Below, in pieces: positions 27,733 through 36,855 of a stretch of DNA of 64,000 nucleotides (positions are counted from its first letter, which is position 1; each line of letters begins with the position of its first letter). The notes under the pieces are model-generated. The model ran no database searches. It had not been told where the DNA came from and saw only the letters and a list, made by a program, of their open reading frames with translations. The translations under genes and the position numbers were made by a program. Source of the DNA: Alphaproteobacteria bacterium (lineage in GTDB: Bacteria > Pseudomonadota > Alphaproteobacteria > JAJFFI01); contig JASJBI010000031.1 in the NCBI GenBank assembly GCA_030066595.1, positions 124,001 to 188,000 of the forward strand. Direction: 5' to 3'.

Positions 27733-29814
27733 TCAGTCACCTGAAGGCACGGCGGCGGCGCCTTCCGGCTCGGAAGCCGGACCAGCGTCCGATCCCGCAG
27801 TGTCCTCAACCCGGATCAGCGCGGCGCGCTGCAAGACCTTGAGCTGCGCCTCCGCCTGCAGCCGCAGGCGGGCCTGATCGAGCCAGCCTTTGGCGGCGGC
27901 CGCGGCCCGGTCCTTCAGACCCGCCAGCACCTCGACCGCCCCGGCAAGGTCGCCTTTGGCCAGGCTGAGCTCCGCGCGTGCGACCAGGGCCTCGGGCTCG
28001 TCGCCGTCCATCTCGCCCGTGCGCCGGACGGTCGCCAGCGAGGTGAGCCGATAGAGAGCCCTGTCATACCAGCGCGGCGACTCGGGCAGACGCGCCGCCC
28101 GAACGATGGCGCCGGCGCGGGCATCGAACTGATCCCGCAGCATGGCCGCAGTCGGGATTCCCTGGTCTGCGCGGGCGGCCAAGGGCGCCAGCGCCTCGGC
28201 GATTGCCGGGTCGTCCGCAGCCAGGGTACGGACCGCCTCCATCTCCGCCGCATAGGGGCCGGAGCCGCGGAGCGCATCGCGAAGCTGGCCGACCGCAACC
28301 ACCAGCGCCCCCTGTTTCGGGTCTGGCGGCTCGGGCGGCGGCACGGCTTCGGCGCTTTCCAGGGCCTCGACGCGGCCCTCGAGACCGGCGACATCGCTGC
28401 GGTCTTTTGCCTCGGCCGCCAACGCGGAGAGCCGCGTCTCGAGGGTGTCCAGCGCCGCAAGCCGGTCGCCCAGGTCGGCCGGCACCGTAGCCGCCATCCC
28501 CTGTTCGAGGGACGCGAGGCGCGCTTCCAACTCGGCGAGCCGTGGGCCGTCATCCCCTGTGGCTGCGGTCGATATCTGCTGTTCGAGAGCCTGGAGCCGT
28601 TCGGCGAGCTCGGCCACCCGCGGGCTTTCGCCGCGGGGCTCCGCCCCCGAGGCCCACTGTTCGAGCGCCGCAAGGCGCGCGGTGAGCTCGGCCACTCTGG
28701 GATCGTCAGCGCTGGGCTCGGCAGCGGATGCCCGCTGTTCCAGAGCCTCAAGACGTCCGGCAAGCTCCGCCACGCGGGGGCTTTCGTCACGGGGATCGGC
28801 ACCCGATGCCCATTGCTCCAGCGCCTCGAGACGTCCGGTAAGCTCCACCAACCGGGCCCCGTCATCGCCGGGCGCAGTCGTCGACGCCGCCTCTTCCAAA
28901 GCGGCGAGACGCGTTTCGAGCTGTGCGAATTTGTCCAACCGATCGGCGATGTTTGCCGGCAGAGCGCCGCCGTCTCCGCGTTGTTCCAGCGCCTGGAGTC
29001 GGGCTTCCAGATTTTCGGGCGCCGCTGCCTGCTGCTGTGCCCCGGCCAGCTCGGACCTGAGCGCATCCAGGGCCGCGCGCAGCTCCGCCACCGCGGCATT
29101 CGCTTCGCCCGCGGCGGTCTTGGCGGCAGCGATCTCCTCTTCGGCGGCAGCCAATTCCGCGGCGGTCGCGATCGGCTCTGAGGGCGCGGCGGGGGATGTC
29201 TGAGCAGGGCGGAGGCCGGCCAGTTGCTCCCAACTACCACCCCACTGCCGCCACACGAGCAAACCGGCCACGAAGGCCACGAACAGGACGACCAGCGCTG
29301 CGATTGCCCGGCCCCGTCCTCTGCGTGGCGGCGGCGCCACCGTCTCCGGCGGCGCTGCGGCAATCGTCTCCGCCTCCGGTTCGGGTTCGTCCTGTTCAGC
29401 TTCTTCCGGGGCTGCCGGTTGGGTTTCCGTCTCGGAAGGCTCTGGCGTTTCGGAAGCCCCTGAAGGACGGCGTTCGTCGGCCTGCTCTTCGCTTGGCCCC
29501 GCAGCCGCGCGCGCCAGTGGCGAAGGCGCCGCGGCAGCATCCCGCATCGGTGGCGGCATGGGGGTCTCGGTGGGCCCCGCAGCCACGTCGCCGGACATGT
29601 CCGCCGCGGTCAACGGAATGCCGAACCGTTCCGCCGCCTGCAGGACATCGGCGTGGCGCGCCGCCGGAATAACACCACGTTCCTTCCAGCCCTGAACCGT
29701 GGTCACGGCGATACCCAGTTTCTTCGCCATCGGGCGAATGCCGCCAAACATGCCGATGATAGTGGTGGCGGACTTCGGGGCGCTCGAGTTCGCCTCGCCG
29801 TCGTGATCGGTCAT
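27733..29814 (-). CDS. Alphaproteobacterial Mic60 (mitofilin) with N-terminal HTH-like domain
   Basis: The 693-residue protein begins with a helix-turn-helix-like domain (about residues 15-75: MFGGIRPMAKKLGIAVTTVQ, then GWKERGVIPAARH). An acidic Pro/Ala linker, one membrane helix (AIAALVVLFVAFVAGLLVW) and a long periplasmic coiled coil with 26-residue repeats come next. It ends in a mitofilin-like C-terminal domain. Alphaproteobacterial Mic60 homologs are typically found between heme genes, as here, and shape intracytoplasmic membranes or envelope contacts. The ATG at 29814 is the best start; the longer frame runs into hemD. The HTH-like cytosolic domain is an unusual addition. Confidence 0.85.
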   Translation of the reverse strand: MTDHDGEANSSAPKSATTIIGMFGGIRPMAKKLGIAVTTVQGWKERGVIPAARHADVLQAAERFGIPLTAADMSGDVAAGPTETPMPPPMRDAAAAPSPLARAAAGPSEEQADERRPSGASETPEPSETETQPAAPEEAEQDEPEPEAETIAAAPPETVAPPPRRGRGRAIAALVVLFVAFVAGLLVWRQWGGSWEQLAGLRPAQTSPAAPSEPIATAAELAAAEEEIAAAKTAAGEANAAVAELRAALDALRSELAGAQQQAAAPENLEARLQALEQRGDGGALPANIADRLDKFAQLETRLAALEEAASTTAPGDDGARLVELTGRLEALEQWASGADPRDESPRVAELAGRLEALEQRASAAEPSADDPRVAELTARLAALEQWASGAEPRGESPRVAELAERLQALEQQISTAATGDDGPRLAELEARLASLEQGMAATVPADLGDRLAALDTLETRLSALAAEAKDRSDVAGLEGRVEALESAEAVPPPEPPDPKQGALVVAVGQLRDALRGSGPYAAEMEAVRTLAADDPAIAEALAPLAARADQGIPTAAMLRDQFDARAGAIVRAARLPESPRWYDRALYRLTSLATVRRTGEMDGDEPEALVARAELSLAKGDLAGAVEVLAGLKDRAAAAAKGWLDQARLRLQAEAQLKVLQRAALIRVEDTAGSDAGPASEPEGAAAVPSGD
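28543..28854 (-). repeat. Four tandem 78-bp units coding 26-residue coiled-coil repeats
   Basis: Units begin at 28854, 28776, 28698 and 28620 on the minus strand. Each encodes a pattern like RVAELAGRLEALEQ followed by about 12 spacer residues (for example WASGAEPRGESP). A fifth, shortened unit follows from 28542. The DNA copies are similar enough to suggest recent unit duplication, so copy number may vary between strains. Confidence 0.85.
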
Positions 29815-29833
29815 GCCGCCAATTCCCGTCGTA

Positions 29834-30562
29834 TCATCCTGATCCTGTCTGCCCGCGCATGTCCTCGAGTCGAGCCAGCAGCGCATCCTGGGTCGGCTGG
29901 TCCGCAACGAGAATGTCACGCCAACCGATTTCGCCCGCGGCGCGACCGACCGCCGGGCTCAAGCAAAGCGCAAACAGCCGTGCGCAGGCTGGCGAAAGAC
30001 CTGCCTGTTTCACCAACTTAACAAAGGTCTCCGCGGTCCGGGGAGAAAAAAACAAAACCGCGTCCAGCGCGCCCGCCTGCAGCGCCTCCACCGTGGCCGA
30101 TTCAAATGCCGATGCCGTAACGGAGTCGTAGAGAACCGCCCGCCGGACTTCGAAACCGGCTTGGCCAAGCCGGCCGGCCAGATCGCCGGCGACCGCCGAG
30201 CCGGCCACATGGCAGAGCGCACCGCCGGCCGGGTCGAGCCGCGCGACCACGAGATCGGCCAGATCCTCCACGTTGCCGCCGGCACTTTTCACCTGTTCGA
30301 AGCCCGCCGCCCGGGCCGCGCGCGCCGTGGCATCGCCGACCGCGAAAACCGCGAGCCCGCGCGCGTCCGTCCGGTCGGCCAGTACCCGCGCGCCGTTGGC
30401 ACTCGTCAACAGAACGGCCTGCACACCGGCGAGGTCGAGCGTCGCGTCCCCGCGTGGCACGATGTCGAGCAATGGCTGTGTCAGGGTGTCGACACCGCGC
30501 GCGGCAAGATCCGCGGCCAAGCCTTCTGAGTCTGCGCGAGGCCGGGTCAGGAGCACGCGCAT
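29834..30562 (-). CDS. hemD: Uroporphyrinogen-III synthase
   Basis: The 242-residue protein starts MRVLLTRPRADSEGLAADLA, the standard HemD N terminus. It has VLLTSANGARVL and, later, FFSPRTAETFVKLV, the second conserved block. HemD closes hydroxymethylbilane to uroporphyrinogen III, the branch point to heme, siroheme and cobalamin. It begins 5 bp after the hemC stop and precedes mic60. The much longer frame that runs through hemC is not a real fusion. Confidence 0.93.
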   Translation of the reverse strand: MRVLLTRPRADSEGLAADLAARGVDTLTQPLLDIVPRGDATLDLAGVQAVLLTSANGARVLADRTDARGLAVFAVGDATARAARAAGFEQVKSAGGNVEDLADLVVARLDPAGGALCHVAGSAVAGDLAGRLGQAGFEVRRAVLYDSVTASAFESATVEALQAGALDAVLFFSPRTAETFVKLVKQAGLSPACARLFALCLSPAVGRAAGEIGWRDILVADQPTQDALLARLEDMRGQTGSG

Positions 30563-30567
30563 CCGGC

Positions 30568-31518
30568 TCAACCCTCGTCCAGTCCCAGTTGACGACACAA
30601 CGCCGGGCCCGCCTGCGCGCGCAACTCCGCCGCCGCCTCCTTGGCCATGGCGAGGCCATCGGCGACCGGGCCTCGGCGTTCCGCGCGAAACACGGACCCG
30701 CCGTCCGGCGCCGCCAGCAGTGCGCGCAGCCAGATCTCGCCGGCATCGTCGAGTTCCGCATAAACGCCGACAGGCGTGGTGCACGAGCCGCGCAGCCCAT
30801 CGAGCAGGCCCCGCTCCGTGCGCACACGCGCTTCCGTTGCCGCGTCGTTGATGGCGGCGATCAGCCGCCCGGTCTCGTCGTCTTCCGCCTGCATCTCGAT
30901 GCCGATGGCGCCCTGGGCCACGGCGGGCAGCATTTCCTCGGGCGGCAGGACGGCGGCGATGCTGTCCACAAGGCCGAGCCGCCGCAAACCGGCCACGGCC
31001 AGGAACGTCGCCGCCACCTGCCCCTCGGCGACCTTGCGCAGCCGGGTCGCCACGTTGCCCCGCAAGCCGGTCACCGAAAGGTCCGGTCGCTGGGCCAAGA
31101 GCTGTGCCTGGCGCCGCAAGGAGGAGGTGCCGACCGTGGCGCCGGCCGGCAAGGCCGAGATGCTGTCGACCTCGGCGATGAGCGCATCGCGCGGGTCCTC
31201 GCGCGGCAGGACGGCACCGATCACCAGTCCCTCGGGCAGCCAGGTGGGCACATCCTTCATGGAATGGACGGCCATGTGGATGCGGCCCCCCTGAAGCGCC
31301 GCCTCGATCTCCTGCGTGAACAGACCCTTGCCGCCGATCTCGGCCAAGGGACGGTCCGTCACCTGATCGCCCGTGGTCTTGATCGGCACGATCTCGACCG
31401 CATCTGTGGCGGCCAGCCGCGGATGCGCGTCCCGCAGTCGCTCGCGCACCTCGTTGGCTTGCGCCAGCGCCAGGGGGCTGCCGCGGGTGCCGATACGGAT
31501 GGGATGTCTGGACGCCAT
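30568..31518 (-). CDS. hemC: Hydroxymethylbilane synthase (porphobilinogen deaminase)
   Basis: The 316-residue enzyme shows IGTRGSPLALAQ at the N terminus, IKTTGD, the HMAVHSMKDVP block, TSSLRRQAQLL, and the dipyrromethane-cofactor Cys in RGSCTTPVG. It polymerises four porphobilinogens to hydroxymethylbilane in the cytosol. It is the first gene of the heme operon and is divergent from the small gene at 31583 and tsaD, with only 64 bp between, so promoters must overlap. Confidence 0.97.
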   Translation of the reverse strand: MASRHPIRIGTRGSPLALAQANEVRERLRDAHPRLAATDAVEIVPIKTTGDQVTDRPLAEIGGKGLFTQEIEAALQGGRIHMAVHSMKDVPTWLPEGLVIGAVLPREDPRDALIAEVDSISALPAGATVGTSSLRRQAQLLAQRPDLSVTGLRGNVATRLRKVAEGQVAATFLAVAGLRRLGLVDSIAAVLPPEEMLPAVAQGAIGIEMQAEDDETGRLIAAINDAATEARVRTERGLLDGLRGSCTTPVGVYAELDDAGEIWLRALLAAPDGGSVFRAERRGPVADGLAMAKEAAAELRAQAGPALCRQLGLDEG

Positions 31519-31582
31519 TGAGCGTGTGTAGCGCCTTGCAAGCTGCTAGGAAAGGCGGGCGCGGCAGCAGATATAGGACGAT

Positions 31583-31747
31583 ATGAGCGGAAAAAAGAAG
31601 CAAAAGCGCACGCCGGCCAAGCCGCGCGACCCGTTCTGGCGGGTTCGGCGCATGCTGACGGAAAAGCGCAAGCGCAGCGCCAAGCTCTATCGTCGCGCCG
31701 AGACGCGCAAGGCGGAACGCGATGCCCAACGTGACGACCTCGGTTGA
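31583..31747 (+). CDS. Small, highly basic 54-residue protein upstream of tsaD
   Basis: An ATG at 31583 with AGGA five bases upstream opens a 54-codon frame ending at 31747, overlapping the tsaD start by 26 bp. The product begins [19 protein letters not shown] and has over a third Lys/Arg, with a helical middle ([20 protein letters not shown]). The good ribosome site, codon pattern and overlap suggest it is real and translationally coupled to tsaD. The family is not recognised; nucleic-acid or ribosome binding is a guess from charge. Confidence 0.65.
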   Translation: MSGKKKQKRTPAKPRDPFWRVRRMLTEKRKRSAKLYRRAETRKAERDAQRDDLG

Positions 31748-32795
31748 AGACGCGGACCTCCGGGTCCTCGGGATCGAGACCAGCTGCGACGAAACCGCGG
31801 CCGCGGTGGTCGCCGGCGACCGGCGCATCCTGGCTGAGCGTCTGTTGTCGCAGCTGGCGGAGCACCAGCCCTATGGCGGCATCGTGCCGGAGATCGCGGC
31901 GCGCGCACATCTCGACCATCTGGACCGGCTGATCGAAGAGGCGATGGCGGAGGCCGGGCTGGGCTTTGCCGATCTGCACGGCGTCGCGGCGACCGGCGGG
32001 CCGGGCCTCATTGGCGGGCTCATGGTGGGCATGACCATGGCCAAGGCGATCGCCGCCGTGCACGGCCTGCCGCTGCTGGCGGTCAACCACCTGGAGGGGC
32101 ATGCACTGAGCGCCCGCCTGACCGACGGAACCGCTTTTCCTTATCTGTTGTTGCTGGTCTCCGGCGGACACTGTCAGCTCGTCATCGTCGAGGCGGTCGG
32201 CCGCTACCGACGGCTCGGCACGACCATCGACGACGCCATCGGCGAATGCTTCGACAAGGCGGCAAAGATGCTCGGCCTCGGCTATCCGGGCGGCCCAGCG
32301 GTGGAGCGCGCCGCGGCGGACGGCGATGCGGCACGGTTCGCGCTGCCCCGTCCGCTCAAAGGCCGGCCCGGCTGCGACTTTTCCTTTTCGGGCCTCAAGA
32401 CCGCGGTGCGCCACACGATCGAGGCGCTACCGCCCGGACGCCTCTCACATCAGGATGTAGCCGACCTGTGCGCCTCGTTCCAAGCGGCCGTGGCCGACAG
32501 CCTGGAGGACCGCTGCGGAAATGCCATCAAGATCTTCCGGGACCGGCACCCGGAGGCGAATTCGCTGGTGGTGGCGGGCGGTGTCGCGGCGAACGGATAT
32601 CTGCGCACGCGCCTCTCCCGCCTGGCCAAAGCCAGCGGCCTCGACCTGGTGGCGCCGCCGCAGGCGTTGTGCACCGACAACGCGGCGATGATCGCCTGGG
32701 CGGGGATCGAGCGGCTGCGCGCCGGCCTCACCGACGAGCTCGACTTCGCGGCCAAGCCGCGCTGGCCCCTGGGCGCGGCAGAGCTCGAGTCCTAG
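31722..32795 (+). CDS. tsaD: tRNA N6-adenosine threonylcarbamoyltransferase TsaD
   Basis: The 357-residue protein has the family start [15 protein letters not shown], the metal-binding pair in [30 protein letters not shown], and the C-terminal block [13 protein letters not shown] with [10 protein letters not shown]. It transfers the threonylcarbamoyl group to A37 of ANN-decoding tRNAs with TsaB and TsaE, which are elsewhere. Divergent hemC-tsaD is typical of alphaproteobacteria. Here the usual downstream neighbour gpsA is displaced by an inserted pair of genes. Confidence 0.96.
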   Translation: MPNVTTSVEDADLRVLGIETSCDETAAAVVAGDRRILAERLLSQLAEHQPYGGIVPEIAARAHLDHLDRLIEEAMAEAGLGFADLHGVAATGGPGLIGGLMVGMTMAKAIAAVHGLPLLAVNHLEGHALSARLTDGTAFPYLLLLVSGGHCQLVIVEAVGRYRRLGTTIDDAIGECFDKAAKMLGLGYPGGPAVERAAADGDAARFALPRPLKGRPGCDFSFSGLKTAVRHTIEALPPGRLSHQDVADLCASFQAAVADSLEDRCGNAIKIFRDRHPEANSLVVAGGVAANGYLRTRLSRLAKASGLDLVAPPQALCTDNAAMIAWAGIERLRAGLTDELDFAAKPRWPLGAAELES

Positions 32796-32806
32796 GCCGA
32801 CCAGAC

Positions 32807-33691
32807 TCAGGCGTCCGCGGGAGACCCTTTGGCCGCAGGTGCGGACCCGTCCGCCGCCGCATCCGTCTCAGGCGGCGGCACTTCGAGCGCCCGAAACGCC
32901 AAGGTCATGTCGGGCTCGACACTGTACGCGACCGCTTCGGGCACGGGCTGCCAGTCCTCCTGCGTGATCGGCTCCGAGGCGACCTCGACCGACCGGTACT
33001 CGGTCTTCGGGTCGTGGTGCACATGGATCCGGCCGCAGATGTCGCAGGTCACCAGGCCGGTCCGTCTGAGTTGCCAGAGAGTACGCCCCAGGCGCGAGCC
33101 GACCATGCGCTCGCCGTCGGTCCACAAGACGTTTAGGGCAACTGGCGCGGCCGGATCGATCTCCCGCGACCAGGCCACCACCTGCTCCAAGCCAAGCGCG
33201 AGGCTCTCGATCAACGGCGCCTGAGGCGCCTGTTCCCAAAGGGTCAAGAGATAGCGGAAGACATGCTCGCTGTCGGTGGTGCCACGGATCTCGGCACGAT
33301 GTCGGAGGTCGGTCGCCGCGAGCATCGGCTCGCGCACCCGCTCGAAATTCGGCACCGTGCCGTTGTGCGCGAACATCCATCGTCCGTGCACGAAGGGATG
33401 GGTGTTGTCGAAGCTGGGCGCACCCACCGTCGCCTGGCGCACATGGGCGATTACCGTGCGTGCATAGACCCGCGCGGCCCGTTTCTTGAAATGCTCGCCC
33501 TTCCAGGCCGCCCAGGCCTGCTTGTCGACCAGGGGCACGCCGTCGGGGTTTTCCGCGACGCCCCAGCCATGCGCATGCACCTTGCCCTCGCGGTCACCGC
33601 GGCTCTGTTCCATCAAGGCGTTCTGTGCATGGACCAGGCTGCATTCAACCTTGGTCGGCTCAGTCGCTCGAAATCCGTAAAGTCGACACAT
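32807..33691 (-). CDS. Class II glutamine amidotransferase
   Basis: The 294-residue protein starts MCRLYGF, giving an N-terminal nucleophile Cys after Met removal. It keeps the other class II landmarks: VIAHVRQATVG (Arg), MFAHNGTVPN (Asn-Gly oxyanion hole) and GTTDSEHVF (Asp). It should release ammonia from glutamine. After the domain there is a CDICGRIHVHH element that may bind zinc, then a Pro/Ala tail. It resembles stand-alone YafJ/EgtC-type enzymes. It is divergent from a pre-ATP-grasp protein, a plausible partner that would use the ammonia or act on a glutamine-derived amide. Confidence 0.88.
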   Translation of the reverse strand: MCRLYGFRATEPTKVECSLVHAQNALMEQSRGDREGKVHAHGWGVAENPDGVPLVDKQAWAAWKGEHFKKRAARVYARTVIAHVRQATVGAPSFDNTHPFVHGRWMFAHNGTVPNFERVREPMLAATDLRHRAEIRGTTDSEHVFRYLLTLWEQAPQAPLIESLALGLEQVVAWSREIDPAAPVALNVLWTDGERMVGSRLGRTLWQLRRTGLVTCDICGRIHVHHDPKTEYRSVEVASEPITQEDWQPVPEAVAYSVEPDMTLAFRALEVPPPETDAAADGSAPAAKGSPADA

Positions 33692-33800
33692 GGGCGGAGG
33701 ACCCTGGAGCGAGGACGGTTGGGTGCGAGTCGCAAGCGAAGTGACTTCCCGCTCGGAAATAGCTTAGGCTTTTCGAGATCCCTTCGAAAGACGAGAGCTC

Positions 33801-35336
33801 TTGAGCGGAAGCACCGAGCCGGTGCCAGGACATAGCGCCACTACCTTCCCCGATCCCTCCGGCCAGCGGGCGTCGATTCCCGTGCACGCGCATCTCGTCG
33901 CGCCCATCGACGGCGCCATGCGCGGCAAGATCGAACGGCTGGGGCGCCGCTTGCTGGCGGAGGAGCCCGCGCTGCCAGACATCCAGCCCTTCGGCCCCAA
34001 CGTCTCGACCGGGCAGTTCGACGGCCCCGCGCTGCTCTACGAGGATCAGTCCGAAATCCCACTGGCGGCGGTTGCTGAGGATTCCGTCCTGGAATATCGA
34101 CCGTTGTTGCTCGCAGGCTCCGGCGACTTGGTCGCCATCGGCGGATCGAGGTGCCTGGACTTCGAGTGGTATTGCGCGGAAGTTTTGGGGCTTGGCGCGG
34201 TCGAGATGCTGCAGCCGGACAGCACGGACAGGGAATGGCCGGGAGGGCGGCGCAGGGTTGCGCAGCGTTGCATTGCGGACGAGCGGGTCTTCGACCGCGT
34301 CTGCCGCGCGGCGGCGGATGCGGGTCGGCTGACGCTTGTTCCGTATATGGGCACCGGCGGCGCCTGGGCGTTGGCGCAGGCGATTGCTGCTCGGACCGGC
34401 GCGGAGCTCGGCGTGGCCGCCCCGCCGCCACGGCTCACCCGTCGGGTCAACGACAAGCTGTGGTTTGCGCGTGTCGCGGAATCGCTGCTCGGTCCGCAGG
34501 CCTTGCCGCCCACCTTTGCCGCTTACGGACCGGCCGCCCTGGCCGGGCGGGTGGCGGCGTTGGCCAAGAGATACCAGCGGATCGTGGTCAAGCTGCCCGA
34601 CAGCGCGGGCTCTGCCGGCAACGTTACCCTCGATGCGGCGGCGGTCCGCGATCAGAGGCCAAACGGCCTGCGGGACAGACTGCTCGGTCTGCTCCGGGCG
34701 CTCGGCTGGCGCGAGACCTATCCGCTGATGGTGGAGGTCTGGGACTGTCCGGTGGTCGCCAACCCGTCTGTCCAAGTCTGGATCCCGCACAAGGCCGCAG
34801 CGCCGCCGGTCGTCGAAGGCGTTTTCGAACAAACGGTCGAGGGCGCCGAGGGTGAATTCGTCGGCGCGCTCCCGTCGCGCCTGACGCAGTCCTGGCAGAT
34901 GCGACTGGCAGAAGAAGCGACGGCGCTCGCCACCCTCTTCCAAGAGCTCGGCTATTTCGGCCGTTGCAGCTTCGACGCGGTGCTGGCAGGCAACTCCGAG
35001 ACGTCTGCCCAGTTGCATTGGATCGAGTGCAACGGGCGCTGGGGCGGTGTGTCCATTCCGATGACCCTCGCGAACCGTCTGACCGGCGACTGGGCGGCAC
35101 ATCCGTTCGCGACCGTGCAGCGCGCCGGCCTCAGGGACCTGTCCCTGGCGTTCTCCGAAGTGGTCGCCCGGCTCGAGGATGTCCTGTATCGGCCTGGCCG
35201 GCCGCACGGCATCGTGTTGCTGACCCCGACCGAAGCTCCCGGTGGCAGCGCCATTACGCTCATGGCCATCGCAGAATCGGTCGAGGCGGCCCAAACGGCA
35301 GCCATGGCCGCGGCGCAAAGGCTGGCCGATACCTGA
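33801..35336 (+). CDS. Pre-ATP-grasp / ATP-grasp ligase-like protein
   Basis: The protein has about 511 residues from a TTG start (GAGAG just upstream). The N-terminal third looks like a pre-ATP-grasp domain (LVPYMGTGGAWALAQAIAAR). An ATP-grasp-like region follows: RRVNDKLWFARVAESLLG, RIVVKLPDSAGSAGNV (Lys and Gly-rich loop), and the metal-binding end LHWIECNGRWGGVSIPM. This resembles the PGM1-type peptide-ligase family. It may form an amide or peptide bond with ATP, but the substrate is unknown. It is divergent from a class II amidotransferase, and both sit between tsaD and gpsA. Confidence 0.7.
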   Translation: MSGSTEPVPGHSATTFPDPSGQRASIPVHAHLVAPIDGAMRGKIERLGRRLLAEEPALPDIQPFGPNVSTGQFDGPALLYEDQSEIPLAAVAEDSVLEYRPLLLAGSGDLVAIGGSRCLDFEWYCAEVLGLGAVEMLQPDSTDREWPGGRRRVAQRCIADERVFDRVCRAAADAGRLTLVPYMGTGGAWALAQAIAARTGAELGVAAPPPRLTRRVNDKLWFARVAESLLGPQALPPTFAAYGPAALAGRVAALAKRYQRIVVKLPDSAGSAGNVTLDAAAVRDQRPNGLRDRLLGLLRALGWRETYPLMVEVWDCPVVANPSVQVWIPHKAAAPPVVEGVFEQTVEGAEGEFVGALPSRLTQSWQMRLAEEATALATLFQELGYFGRCSFDAVLAGNSETSAQLHWIECNGRWGGVSIPMTLANRLTGDWAAHPFATVQRAGLRDLSLAFSEVVARLEDVLYRPGRPHGIVLLTPTEAPGGSAITLMAIAESVEAAQTAAMAAAQRLADT

Positions 35337-35389
35337 TCCCGCGGCCAGTCCGCTTGCCAGCACGGCGCGGCCGCAGGCATAACTGCGCC

Positions 35390-36388
35390 ATGGATCGGAT
35401 CGGCATCATCGGAGCCGGAGCCTGGGGCACGGGGTTGGCGACGGTTGCGCGACGGGCAGGGCGCGACGTGGTGATCTGGGCGCGCGAGCCGGAAGTCGTA
35501 ACCGCCATCAACGAGCAACACATGAACCCGCTTTTTCTTCCGGACGTGCTGCTGGATGCGGCCATCCGGGCCGTGGATGAACCGGCCAAGGCCTGCGCGG
35601 CAGACGCCGTGCTGCTGGTCGCGCCGAGCCAGTATCTGCGCGCCGTTGCGCACGACCTGGCCGGCCATATGGCGGATGGCGTGCCGGTGGTGATCTGTGC
35701 CAAGGGCATCGAGCAGGGCAGCGGCGCGCTGATGACCGAGGTTGCCGAAGAGGCCATGCCGAACGCCACCCTGGCGGTCCTGTCGGGGCCGACCTTCGCC
35801 GCCGAGGTCGCGCGCGGGCTGCCGACCGCGGTCACGCTGGCTTGTGCCGACACGACGGTCGGCACCGCCCTGATCGACGCGCTGGGCACCAAGTACTTCC
35901 GCCCCTATCTGTCGGACGACCTGATCGGCGCGGAGATCGGCGGGGCGGTCAAGAACGTGCTGGCGATCGCCTGCGGCATCGTGACCGGGCGCGAGCTGGG
36001 CGACAACGCCCGCGCCGCGCTGATCACCCGCGGCCTCGCAGAGATGACTAGGCTCGGCGCGGCCAAGGGCGCCAAGCCGGAGACCTTGATGGGTTTGTCC
36101 GGCCTGGGCGATCTGACTCTGACCTGCAACGGCCCGCAGTCGCGCAACATGTCGCTCGGTATCGCGCTTGGCCGGGGCGAACGCCTGTCGGAGGTCCTTG
36201 CCAGCCGGCGTTCGATCGCCGAGGGCGTGACGTCTTCGATCTCGGTCACCGAGCTGGCCGCGCGGCTGGGCATCGAGATGCCGATCTCCGCCGCGGTGAA
36301 GGCCATCCTGCACGATGGGGCGGAGATCGACGCCGTGGTCGACGACCTGCTTGCCCGCCCGTTCAAGGCCGAGACCCTCGGCGTCTGA
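35390..36388 (+). CDS. gpsA: Glycerol-3-phosphate dehydrogenase [NAD(P)+]
   Basis: The 332-residue enzyme starts MDRIGIIGAGAWGTGLATVA with the NAD(P)-binding GxGxxG. It has the LSGPTFAAEVARG block, catalytic Lys in GGAVKNVLAIACGI, and the C-terminal SGLGDLTLTC segment. It reduces dihydroxyacetone phosphate to sn-glycerol 3-phosphate for phospholipid synthesis. The start ATG is at 35390; the longer upstream frame overlaps the ATP-grasp gene and is not real. The EVE and Rieske genes follow. Confidence 0.96.
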   Translation: MDRIGIIGAGAWGTGLATVARRAGRDVVIWAREPEVVTAINEQHMNPLFLPDVLLDAAIRAVDEPAKACAADAVLLVAPSQYLRAVAHDLAGHMADGVPVVICAKGIEQGSGALMTEVAEEAMPNATLAVLSGPTFAAEVARGLPTAVTLACADTTVGTALIDALGTKYFRPYLSDDLIGAEIGGAVKNVLAIACGIVTGRELGDNARAALITRGLAEMTRLGAAKGAKPETLMGLSGLGDLTLTCNGPQSRNMSLGIALGRGERLSEVLASRRSIAEGVTSSISVTELAARLGIEMPISAAVKAILHDGAEIDAVVDDLLARPFKAETLGV

Positions 36389-36441
36389 ACGGCTGGGGCC
36401 GGCGTCCGGCGCGACGCAGGAGATGAACGAGGGAGACGGCA

Positions 36442-36855
36442 ATGGCCTATTGGCTGGTGAAATCCGAACCGGGCGCGTGGTCGTGGGACGACCACGTCAA
36501 GGAGGGCGTGGCCGAATGGGACGGCGTGCGCAACTACCAGGCGGACAACAACATGAAGGCGATGAAGCTCGGCGACCGGGCCTTCTTTTATCATTCGGTC
36601 AACGAGAAGCGGATCGTCGGCGTGTTGGAAGTCGTGAAGGAACACTATCCGGACCCGACCGACAAGAAAGGCCGGTTCGGCATGGTCGACTTCAAGGCAC
36701 TCATGCCGGTCAAGTCCCCTGTCACCCTTGAGCAGATCAAGGCCGATCCGCGGCTCGAGGACATGGCGCTGGTCCGTCAATCGCGCCTTTCCGTCATGCC
36801 GGTGACGGACGAGGAGTGGGCGATCCTGTGCGGCATGGCTGGCATCGAGGCGTGA
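36442..36855 (+). CDS. EVE domain-containing protein
   Basis: The 137-residue protein is a single EVE domain: YWLVKSEPGAWSWDDHVKEG at the start, DGVRNYQADNNM, GDRAFFYHS, and VVKEHYPDPT. EVE is a PUA-like fold that binds modified bases in nucleic acids. It sits after gpsA and overlaps the Rieske gene by 4 bp (GTGA), so the three are probably co-transcribed. The specific ligand is unknown. Confidence 0.93.
   Translation: MAYWLVKSEPGAWSWDDHVKEGVAEWDGVRNYQADNNMKAMKLGDRAFFYHSVNEKRIVGVLEVVKEHYPDPTDKKGRFGMVDFKALMPVKSPVTLEQIKADPRLEDMALVRQSRLSVMPVTDEEWAILCGMAGIEA

Noticed and set aside
28543..28854. The 78-bp repeats as a CRISPR-like array
   Set aside because: The units are directly adjacent, coding and in frame, with no spacers of unrelated sequence.
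29834..31828. A 664-residue hemD-containing frame over hemC
   Set aside because: It only has HemD features from 30562 on; the rest is out of frame in hemC, which has perfect motifs.
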